Assembly (NCBI GenBank): GCA_035288145.1
Contig: DATEAX010000014.1
Location: 1 to 16,834, forward strand
Direction: 5' to 3'
Length of the DNA: 16,834 nt
Source of the DNA: DATEAX01 sp035288145
Lineage (GTDB): Bacteria > Patescibacteriota > UBA1384 > UBA12157 > JAENIV01
The notes beneath the pieces were generated by a model, which was not told the origin of the DNA, searched no databases, and saw only the letters and a program-made list of their open reading frames with translations. Of this stretch, positions 5,141-10,893 are shown one piece after another; the stretch's first letter is position 1, and each line of letters starts with the position of its first letter. The translations under genes were made by a program, and so were the position numbers.

Positions 5141-5722
5141 ATGGCAGACGAAACAAAAGAGGAGAAAAAAGAGGAACAAAAAGGGGAAGGGCAAAAAGAA
5201 GAACAAAAACCGGTTGAGGAGCCGAAGGTGGAAGAAAAAGCGGTGGAGACATCAGAAGAGGTAAAAGAGCTGGAAGTTGCAAAACCAACCCCTGAAGTAA
5301 AACCGGACTTGTCCGCCGAAGCGGGGACGAAGGCGGAACCGACGGGCAAGTTTAAAGATTTGATTAAAGAAATTGAGGGTTTAACCACGCTTGAGTTGGC
5401 AGAATTGGTCAAAGCTCTTGAAGAGCGTTTTGGCGTAACTGCCGCCGCTCCGGTTGCCGCCGCGCCCCAAGCCGGTGGGCAAACCGCCGCCCCTGAAGCT
5501 GAAGAAAAAGCCATTTTCACCGTTGTTTTAGCCGATTCCGGGGCGCAAAAGATTGCCGTAATCAAGGCATTAAGAGAAATCAACCAGGAATTAGGACTTA
5601 AAGAAGCCAAGGACATCGCCGATGCTCCGCCTAAAGAAATTTTGAAAGATGTTCCCAAAGAAAAGGCGGAAGAAGCCAAGAAAAAACTTGAAGCCGCCGG
5701 CGCCAAAGTTGAATTGAAGTAA
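5141..5722 (+). CDS. rplL: Ribosomal protein L7/L12 with a charged N-terminal extension
   Basis: Stalk protein that recruits and activates translation GTPases. 193 residues against about 120-128 in most bacteria. Residues 1-69 are a Lys/Glu/Pro-rich extension. The dimerisation domain starts near KFKDLIKEIEGLTTLELAEL (70-89). An Ala/Pro hinge spans about 100-122, and the C-terminal domain (123-193) carries EKAIFTVVLADSGAQKIAVI, the LGLKEAKD helix and AEEAKKKLEAAGAKVELK. Start ATG 5141 has AAAGGA (5129-5134) 6 nt upstream. An in-frame ATG at 5072 exists but lies inside the structured element and lacks a Shine-Dalgarno. Residues 57-66 are encoded by a palindrome-like sequence shared with the downstream intergenic region. 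The extension resembles that of L1 in composition. The next downstream signal is an intrinsic terminator at 5792. Confidence 0.94.
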   Translation: MADETKEEKKEEQKGEGQKEEQKPVEEPKVEEKAVETSEEVKELEVAKPTPEVKPDLSAEAGTKAEPTGKFKDLIKEIEGLTTLELAELVKALEERFGVTAAAPVAAAPQAGGQTAAPEAEEKAIFTVVLADSGAQKIAVIKALREINQELGLKEAKDIADAPPKEILKDVPKEKAEEAKKKLEAAGAKVELK

Positions 5723-5726
5723 ACCC

Positions 5727-5755
5727 TTGTTTTTTGTCTGAAGATATGGTATAAT
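5727..5755 (+). promoter_or_regulatory. Strong promoter directly after rplL
   Basis: TTGTTT (5727-5732), 17-nt spacer, TATAAT (5750-5755) preceded by TGG. The expected start is about 5762. Transcription from here meets the terminator at 5792-5822, so only a short RNA of about 55-60 nt would be made unless termination is regulated. Confidence 0.55.
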
Positions 5756-5761
5756 TGAGTT

Positions 5762-5822
5762 TGTCCACCGAAGGTGGAGCCCAAATTAACTCCCAAAAAC
5801 CCGCGCTTGGCGGGTTTTTGGG
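5762..5822 (+). ncRNA. Possible small RNA: one short hairpin plus terminator
   Basis: Between the predicted start at about 5762 and the end of the terminator lie a compact hairpin TCCACC-GAA-GGTGGA (5764-5778), a single-stranded spacer of 13 nt, and the terminator stem. No open frame with a ribosome site fits. This is inferred only from promoter, hairpin and terminator positions. It may instead be merely the 3' UTR of rplL with a chance promoter. Confidence 0.3.
5792..5822 (+). terminator. Strong intrinsic terminator of the ribosomal block
   Basis: CCCAAAAACCCGC (5792-5804) and GCGGGTTTTTGGG (5810-5822) are perfect 13-bp arms with a 5-nt loop. The GC core is flanked by A5 and T5, so it can stop transcription from both sides. 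Confidence 0.85.
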
Positions 5823-5827
5823 ATGAC

Positions 5828-5856
5828 TTGACAACCGGCTTATTGAAGCGTAGAAT
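5828..5856 (+). promoter_or_regulatory. Consensus promoter for the small coiled-coil gene
   Basis: TTGACA (5828-5833), 17-nt spacer, TAGAAT (5851-5856). It starts 6 nt after the previous terminator and gives a leader of about 40 nt before the TTG at 5904. Confidence 0.75.
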
Positions 5857-5903
5857 AGAATAATCAAACGAGCCCATGCTCCAGCAAAAAGGAGGTGATT
5901 CGG

Positions 5904-6215
5904 TTGGTTGTTGACTGCTTTCAGCCGACCCTGTCCTTTGATGAGCACCTTTCAGACGAAGAGATCATGAAGATCACCGATCGAAAAGAGCTGACTGCTC
6001 TGATCGAATGGATTGATACGGAAACTAAACGCTTGGAAGCCGAGGACGAGAGATTTTCCCGGGCCGCTTCTTCGCTTGAGAAATTACCCGGGGAAATCTT
6101 CAGCGTCATGGATTTTCGACGCGAGAGCCAACGCCTTCGAGCGAAGATGACAGAGCTTCGTCGAACAAGGGAGAAGTTCTCCCAAAGAAAACGTGCTCTA
6201 TCTCTGGTCAGGTAA
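5904..6215 (+). CDS. Hypothetical 103-residue helical protein
   Basis: Not recognised. The start is taken as TTG 5904, placed 8 nt after the near-perfect Shine-Dalgarno AAAGGAGGTGA (5888-5898). GTG 5895 lies within that sequence and is rejected. The protein has no membrane segment or Cys motif. After a short N-terminal stretch, about residues 17-100 are charged and heptad-like: one helix around ITDRKELTALIEWIDTETKR, a break at LPGE (near 58-61), and a second basic helix rich in Arg. This suggests a coiled-coil hairpin. It is a single-gene transcription unit with a consensus promoter and a strong terminator. Codon choice (CTGs, GATCs) looks somewhat different from the ribosomal genes upstream. 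High expression is suggested by the signals; role unknown. Confidence 0.68.
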   Translation: MVVDCFQPTLSFDEHLSDEEIMKITDRKELTALIEWIDTETKRLEAEDERFSRAASSLEKLPGEIFSVMDFRRESQRLRAKMTELRRTREKFSQRKRALSLVR

Positions 6216-6228
6216 GCATGGGAACCGC

Positions 6229-6261
6229 CCCCGCACCCTGCTTGCAGGGTGCGGGGATTTT
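6229..6261 (+). terminator. Intrinsic terminator after the 103-residue gene
   Basis: CCCCGCACCCTG (6229-6240), loop CTTG, CAGGGTGCGGGG (6245-6256), then ATTTT. The 12-bp GC-rich stem is very stable; the T tract is short (four). It starts 14 nt after the stop at 6215. Confidence 0.75.
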
Positions 6262-6298
6262 CATATCTTGTTATATCTGGTATGTTAAGCAAGAAAAG

Positions 6299-7405
6299 AT
6301 GTTTAAGTTCCAAATAATAAAAAGTGATCGGGAAAGTTTAGCTCGCACTGGCGAAATTACCACCTCCCACGGCAAAATCCAAACTCCGGTTTTTATGCCC
6401 TGCGCCACGGTTGGCGCTGTTAGAGGCATCAGCCCCCAAGAATTGAAAGAATTGGGCTTTGAGCTTATTTTGGCAAATACTTTTCATTTATATTTAAGAC
6501 CGGGAGAGGAAACCGTCAAAAAATTCGGCGGCTTGCATCAGTTTATGAATTGGGATAAAACGATTTTAACCGACTCCGGCGGCTATCAGGTATTTTCTTT
6601 AGGCGCGGGCAATCGTTCTAAAGAGAGAACAAGATTAGTCAAAATCGAGGATCAAGGGGTGATTTTTCGGTCTCATTTGGACGGTTCAAGACATCAATTT
6701 AGCCCGGCAAAGGTCTTGGAAATCCAGAAAAGCTTGGGGGCAGATATCCTGATGGTTTTGGACGACTGCACCCCTTACCCCGTCTCTCATCAAGAAGCTG
6801 AAGAATCAATGGCCAGGACTCACCTCTGGGCTCAAAAATCAATTGAAATCTGGCAAAAAAACAAAAATTCCGGCCAAGCTCTCTTCGGCATTGTTCAGGG
6901 TTCGGTTTATCGTGACTTGCGTCTCAAATCAGCGGAATTTATCTCAAATCTCCCTTTTGATGGAGTGGCGGTGGGTGGGGTTTCCGTTGGTGAAGAAAAG
7001 AGTAAAATGTATGAGGTCATCAAATGGGTTGGCCCGAGGCTGCCCAAAGACAAACCTCATTACCTGATGGGGGTAGGCGAGCCCCAAGATCTGATTTTTG
7101 CCGCAAAATACGGATTTGATATGTTTGACTGCGTTTTACCGACCAGATTAGGCCGGCACGGCACGGTCTGGGTAACGCAGAATTTTAAAAAATTTACCAA
7201 AATTAACCTTCGAAAAACAAGTTTTGCCAGCTCAAAAGAGCCGATTATGAAGGGATGTCCGTGTCCTGCCTGTCATAAAGGTTACAGCCGCGGGTATCTG
7301 TCACATCTTATCAGGGAAAAAGAAATGCTCGGGATGAGGCTGGCAACCCTTCATAATTTATCTATAATCCAGCAATTATTGAAGAAAATTAGAGAAAAAG
7401 TCTAA
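6299..7405 (+). CDS. tgt: tRNA-guanine transglycosylase (queuine/preQ1 insertion)
   Basis: Exchanges G34 of GUN-anticodon tRNAs for a 7-deazaguanine base. 368 residues, normal for the bacterial enzyme. TDSGGYQVFSLG (91-102) holds Asp92, the general acid/base residue. GGVSVGE (226-232) and YLMGVGEP (255-262) form the substrate pocket. FDCVLPTRLGRHG (276-288) holds the nucleophile Asp277. The zinc site is Cys320, Cys322, Cys325 and His352. All catalytic residues are intact. The start is set at ATG 6299 because MFKFQIIKSD aligns with the family N-terminus. An in-frame ATG at 6218 would make the first 27 codons run through the terminator hairpin at 6229-6256. A weak TGGTATGTT (6278-6286) might be an extended -10. 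No preQ1 synthesis gene or preQ1 riboswitch is visible here, so the cell may salvage the base. Confidence 0.96.
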   Translation: MFKFQIIKSDRESLARTGEITTSHGKIQTPVFMPCATVGAVRGISPQELKELGFELILANTFHLYLRPGEETVKKFGGLHQFMNWDKTILTDSGGYQVFSLGAGNRSKERTRLVKIEDQGVIFRSHLDGSRHQFSPAKVLEIQKSLGADILMVLDDCTPYPVSHQEAEESMARTHLWAQKSIEIWQKNKNSGQALFGIVQGSVYRDLRLKSAEFISNLPFDGVAVGGVSVGEEKSKMYEVIKWVGPRLPKDKPHYLMGVGEPQDLIFAAKYGFDMFDCVLPTRLGRHGTVWVTQNFKKFTKINLRKTSFASSKEPIMKGCPCPACHKGYSRGYLSHLIREKEMLGMRLATLHNLSIIQQLLKKIREKV

Positions 7406-7412
7406 TTGGCTT

Positions 7413-7439
7413 TTGTTTTGGTTCTGGGCAATATATAAT
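7413..7439 (+). promoter_or_regulatory. Possible promoter ahead of the ATPase cluster
   Basis: TATAAT at 7434-7439 is a perfect -10. The -35 is poor: TTGTTT (7413-7418) at 15-nt spacing, or TTTTGT (7411-7416) at 17. The leader to the start at 7467 would be about 20 nt and contains the Shine-Dalgarno AAAGGAG (7454-7460). Confidence 0.5.
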
Positions 7440-7466
7440 AGTAGAGGATAGAAAAAGGAGATGTTA

Positions 7467-7775
7467 ATGGATCAAACGAAGCCCTCTGGCGAGGGGAAAC
7501 TTGGTATATCTGAAAAAGAGGAGCAAGAGGTAATTTCGCCAACGCCGGAAGTTTCGCCCCCTCCCGTTACCCCGGAAAGCCGGCCGGAAGAAACCCCTGA
7601 ACCGGAAATGGTCATCGAAGAACCCGGAGAAAATGCCGGCACGAGTCAAAACAAATCGTCCCCGCCGCAAGCTGTGGCCGGTGAAATCGGCCCCGACGAT
7701 GTTACCGCGGACATCAATACCGTTGGGCAGGCGTCCCGGCTGGCCGAGATTATCAATTCACAAAATGGAACCTAA
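7467..7775 (+). CDS. Disordered Pro/Glu-rich protein at the head of the ATPase cluster
   Basis: 102 residues, not recognised. Start ATG 7467 is 6 nt after the Shine-Dalgarno AAAGGAG (7454-7460); ATG 7461 directly abuts it and is less likely. About residues 18-70 are rich in Pro, Glu and Ser (repeated PTPEV, PPPVTPES, PEETPEPE), acidic and probably unstructured. The last 30 residues (DDVTADINTVGQASRLAEII) could form one helix. There is no signal peptide or membrane segment. The stop is 24 nt before the first ATPase, so the two are probably co-transcribed. A role as a small partner or tether of the ATPase is only inference from position. Confidence 0.66.
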   Translation: MDQTKPSGEGKLGISEKEEQEVISPTPEVSPPPVTPESRPEETPEPEMVIEEPGENAGTSQNKSSPPQAVAGEIGPDDVTADINTVGQASRLAEIINSQNGT

Positions 7776-7799
7776 AAAAAGAAAGATGAAGGAGGAGTT

Positions 7800-10295
7800 T
7801 TGGAAATTGGCAGCGATATTTTTAATATCGTCGTAACCGTCGGTTTTCTGGTTTTTGTTTTTATCGTCTTATACCTTTTATGGCTATTGATATCGGCTAA
7901 CCGCCAAAAATTTGAACTCGAGAGGGTAAAGGGCTTAACAATTTTTCAAGTTAACCTTCCCAAAGAAGTTGCTTCCAAGGATCAGCCAGCACCGATCAAA
8001 GATTTTCGGGAGGCAATCGGAGTTGCCGAACAGTTTTTCGGCAGCTTGAACAATCTTTACGAACACGATTTCGAAAAGAATCTTTATCATCTCCAGAGTC
8101 AAATATCTCTTGAGATCGTCGCTCATCAGGGTAAGGTCGGCTTTTACTTTATTTGTCCTCGAGAAATTTCTCGGGTTGTTGAACAGCAAATAAATTCTTA
8201 TTGGCCCAATGCCCAGATTGTAAAAGCTCCGGTGCCGAATATCTTTCAGATAAAACATGGGGCAATGGTGGCGGGTGAACTCAAACTCCAAAAGAAGTTT
8301 ATTTTACCCCTTAAAACCTACAAATATCTTGAATCAGACCCTTTAAATGCTTTAACCAACTCGCTTTCCAAGTTACCGGTTGATGCCGGGGCGGCGATTC
8401 AAATTGTCGTTCAGCCGATTAGTCAAGATTGGCAAAGAGCGGCCGGGATTACCTCGAAGAAAATTCAGGAAGGCAGGTCCTTCTATTCGGACAAATGGTA
8501 TTTGAAAATTTTTCATTTTCTTTTTGAAATTCTTTCAGGCGTCTTTCACGGCGCGAAATCTCCGGGGACTAAATCAACGGCCCCGGAAGTAAAAACGCCT
8601 GTCCAACTGACACCTATCCAAGAGCAACTCTTGAAGTCTATTCACGATAAAACGGCTAAAACCGGTCTCGGGACAACCATTCGAATGGTGACGACCGCCC
8701 AAACCCATCAGGAAGCGTTAATGAGCTTGAAGAATATTTCCACCGCTTTTGGCCAATTCGCTAGCCCGGAGCTCAACGGTTTCAAACTAAAGATCGGTTC
8801 CGGGGAGATGATCCGTGATTACATTTTGCGACGCATCTCTAAGAAAAAATTGATTCTTAATACCGAAGAATTGGCGTCAATTTTCCATTTTCCCACCGTT
8901 CATCTGGAAACGCCCCATATTACTTGGGCGCAGGCTAAAGAACTTGAGCCGCCAACCAATCTCCCGACGGAAGGAACAATTTTGGGCGAAAGTGTTTACC
9001 GGGGCGAAAAAAGGGCCATCCGAATAAAATTAGACGACCGTCGGCGGCATATCTTTATGATTGGGAAAACCGGCGTGGGCAAAACGACTTTGTTTTCAAA
9101 TATGTTTGAGCAGGATATGAAAGAGGGGAGAGGCGCCTGTTTCATTGACCCTTTGGGCGATGCCGTCGAGGATCTTTTGGGTAAAGTTCCTCCGGAACGA
9201 GTTCAGGATGTTGTCCTTTTCGACCCGGCCGATACCGAATTTCCTTTAGGATTGAATTTGCTGGAGTGGCAGACCGCGGATCAGCGTGACTTCCTTATTC
9301 AAGAAGCGATTCAGATTTTTTACAAATTATTTGACCCGACTCAAATGGGGATTGTCGGACCTCAATGGGAACATTGGTTTCGGAATGCCGCTTTAACGAT
9401 TATGGCGCAATCCGGCGGCGGGACTCTGATTGATGTCCCGCGAATTTTTACCGATGATGGTTTTCGTACCAAGCTGATTTCCAATGTTTCGGATCCGATT
9501 GTCAGATCCTTCTGGACCAAGCAACTGGCTAAAACCGCTGACTTTCATAAATCGGAAATGTACAATTATTTTATTTCCAAATTCGGCCGGTTTATGACCA
9601 ACGACTTAATGCGCAATATTATCGGGCAGAAAAAATCTTCTTTTAATATTCGCCAGTTAATGGATGAAGGCAAAATCATCCTGATTAATTTAAGCAAGGG
9701 AAAAATCGGCGAAGTTAATTCCGATCTTTTGGGGATGATTTTGGTTTCTAAAATCCAAATGGCGGCTTTCTCCCGGGCGGATATGCCCGAAGAGCAACGC
9801 CGCGATTTTTATCTCTATGTTGATGAGTTTCAAAATTTCACCACCGATTCCTTTGCCAGCATTCTATCGGAGGCCAGAAAGTATCGTCTGAATTTGGCGA
9901 TCACCAACCAATACATTGCCCAGTTGGTAGAGAAAATTCGCGACGCCGTTATTGGTAATGTCGGGACAATGATTTCATATCGAATTGGTGCGGGCGACGC
10001 CGAATTTTTGGTCAAGGAATTTCCCGGCGCCGGTATTAACGATTTGGTTAATTTGGACAAATTTAACACTTACACCAAACTATTGATTGATGGCACCCCG
10101 TCAAAGCCGTTTAGCATGCGGGGCCTCAAGTCGGAAACGCCTTCGGTGGGGGAAATCCGGGAAGAAGTTCGTCAGTCTTCAAGGTCGAAGTTCGGCCGCG
10201 AAAGGGCGGAGATTGAAAAAGAAATGGCCGCCCAGATGGAAGCGATGGTTGAAAGTCCTCCTCCCGGAGCAAATGAGCCATTGAAAAATTCTTAA
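7800..10295 (+). CDS. Membrane-anchored TraD/VirD4-like (HerA/FtsK clade) ATPase A
   Basis: 831 residues. Start TTG 7800 follows AAGGAGGAG (7789-7797). One N-terminal membrane segment spans about residues 9-31. An alpha/beta region of about 330 residues follows, including an amphipathic stretch near 233-251, then a conserved lead-in EELASIFHFPTVHLETP (356-372). The motor domain has Walker A GKTGVGKTT (422-430), a FIDPLGD motif (448-454), Walker B YLYVDEF (671-677, acidic pair Asp675-Glu676) and a TNQY sensor-like motif (702-705). This is the architecture of type IV secretion coupling ATPases and related DNA pumps, so it probably forms a membrane-bound hexamer moving DNA or protein. No relaxase, VirB or pilus gene is in the window. 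The Pro-rich C-terminus is short. It is a clear paralogue of the ATPase at 10894-13701. Confidence 0.87.
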   Translation: MEIGSDIFNIVVTVGFLVFVFIVLYLLWLLISANRQKFELERVKGLTIFQVNLPKEVASKDQPAPIKDFREAIGVAEQFFGSLNNLYEHDFEKNLYHLQSQISLEIVAHQGKVGFYFICPREISRVVEQQINSYWPNAQIVKAPVPNIFQIKHGAMVAGELKLQKKFILPLKTYKYLESDPLNALTNSLSKLPVDAGAAIQIVVQPISQDWQRAAGITSKKIQEGRSFYSDKWYLKIFHFLFEILSGVFHGAKSPGTKSTAPEVKTPVQLTPIQEQLLKSIHDKTAKTGLGTTIRMVTTAQTHQEALMSLKNISTAFGQFASPELNGFKLKIGSGEMIRDYILRRISKKKLILNTEELASIFHFPTVHLETPHITWAQAKELEPPTNLPTEGTILGESVYRGEKRAIRIKLDDRRRHIFMIGKTGVGKTTLFSNMFEQDMKEGRGACFIDPLGDAVEDLLGKVPPERVQDVVLFDPADTEFPLGLNLLEWQTADQRDFLIQEAIQIFYKLFDPTQMGIVGPQWEHWFRNAALTIMAQSGGGTLIDVPRIFTDDGFRTKLISNVSDPIVRSFWTKQLAKTADFHKSEMYNYFISKFGRFMTNDLMRNIIGQKKSSFNIRQLMDEGKIILINLSKGKIGEVNSDLLGMILVSKIQMAAFSRADMPEEQRRDFYLYVDEFQNFTTDSFASILSEARKYRLNLAITNQYIAQLVEKIRDAVIGNVGTMISYRIGAGDAEFLVKEFPGAGINDLVNLDKFNTYTKLLIDGTPSKPFSMRGLKSETPSVGEIREEVRQSSRSKFGRERAEIEKEMAAQMEAMVESPPPGANEPLKNS

Positions 10296-10298
10296 GCC

Positions 10299-10327
10299 TT
10301 TTAAAAAAGCTGGACTTATGGTACAAT
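10299..10327 (+). promoter_or_regulatory. Possible extended -10 promoter before the second half of the cluster
   Basis: TACAAT at 10322-10327 preceded by TATGG, an extended -10 context. The -35 region (TTTTAA, 10299-10304) is poor. It lies 4 nt after the stop of ATPase A and would give a leader of about 40 nt. Confidence 0.42.
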
Positions 10328-10373
10328 GGTTGCTGTTAAAAATACTTAAAACAAAAAAATGAAAGGAAAATTT

Positions 10374-10892
10374 ATGCAGCCCGCGGATAAAAAATTAAAA
10401 GAATTAAAAACGATTTTAGATGAGGCGGAAAATAAAATCGCCATTGCCAAAAGAATTCTTTTTGAGCAGGTTTATCAGGAAGAAGCTAAGACTCTTCATT
10501 TGGAAAAAGAAGAAGGTAATATGGTTGAAGGAATTTTTGACGGTGAGGAAATGATTGACTCTCAAGGTAAAAAATATCCCGTGCCACCAAATTACGCCTC
10601 CAAATCAAAGCTTGTTTCCGGAGACCGATTGAAACTGATTATTGCCCCGGACGGGACATTTATTTTCAAACAAATCGGGCCGGTTGATCGCAAGAAACTC
10701 ATTGGCACCTTAGTTGAGGCAAACGGCAATTGGGAAGTGGTTGCCAATTTAAAAAAATATCGCGTTTTACAGGCCTCGGTAACTTATTTTAAAGCCAAGG
10801 CCGGTGAAGAAGTGACGGTGATCATTCCTAAAATTGGTGAAACCAACTGGGCAGCAATTGAAAATTGTCTGGGAAAATCCAAGAAAGCATAA
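10374..10892 (+). CDS. Conserved-looking protein between the two ATPases (coiled coil plus beta domain)
   Basis: 172 residues, no family named. ATG 10374 is preferred because AAAGGA (10362-10367) lies 6 nt upstream; ATG 10359 would swallow that site. Residues 1-50 form a charged helix likely to be a coiled coil. Residues about 50-110 look like a small beta domain with Gly turns (VEGIFDGEEMIDSQGKKYPV, then GDRLKLIIAPDGTFIFKQIG). A second Gly/Val-rich part follows (GTLVEANGNWEVVANLKKY and AGEEVTVIIPKIGE). There is no membrane segment, signal or catalytic motif. The fold may be of OB or barrel type, with two repeats. It ends 1 nt before the ATG of ATPase B, so translation is coupled. Being sandwiched between two paralogous motors, it may regulate or connect them; this is inference. 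Confidence 0.74.
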   Translation: MQPADKKLKELKTILDEAENKIAIAKRILFEQVYQEEAKTLHLEKEEGNMVEGIFDGEEMIDSQGKKYPVPPNYASKSKLVSGDRLKLIIAPDGTFIFKQIGPVDRKKLIGTLVEANGNWEVVANLKKYRVLQASVTYFKAKAGEEVTVIIPKIGETNWAAIENCLGKSKKA

Positions 10893-10893
10893 A

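Noticed and set aside
5092..5877. 261-codon open frame on the minus strand opposite rplL
   Set aside because: Ser/Ala/Phe-rich complement of the Lys/Glu-rich rplL extension. It runs through the terminator and has no ribosome site; rplL on the + strand is certain.
6218..6298. Longer TGT starting at ATG 6218
   Set aside because: Those codons run through the terminator hairpin at 6229-6256, and the family N-terminus aligns with ATG 6299.
6262..6298. preQ1 riboswitch ahead of tgt
   Set aside because: The gap is only 37 nt and shows no pseudoknot-forming C-rich and A-rich segments typical of preQ1 aptamers.
7765..7836. 23-codon peptide starting at ATG 7765
   Set aside because: Basic and hydrophobic, but it overlaps the ends of two better supported genes and its own start lacks a Shine-Dalgarno.
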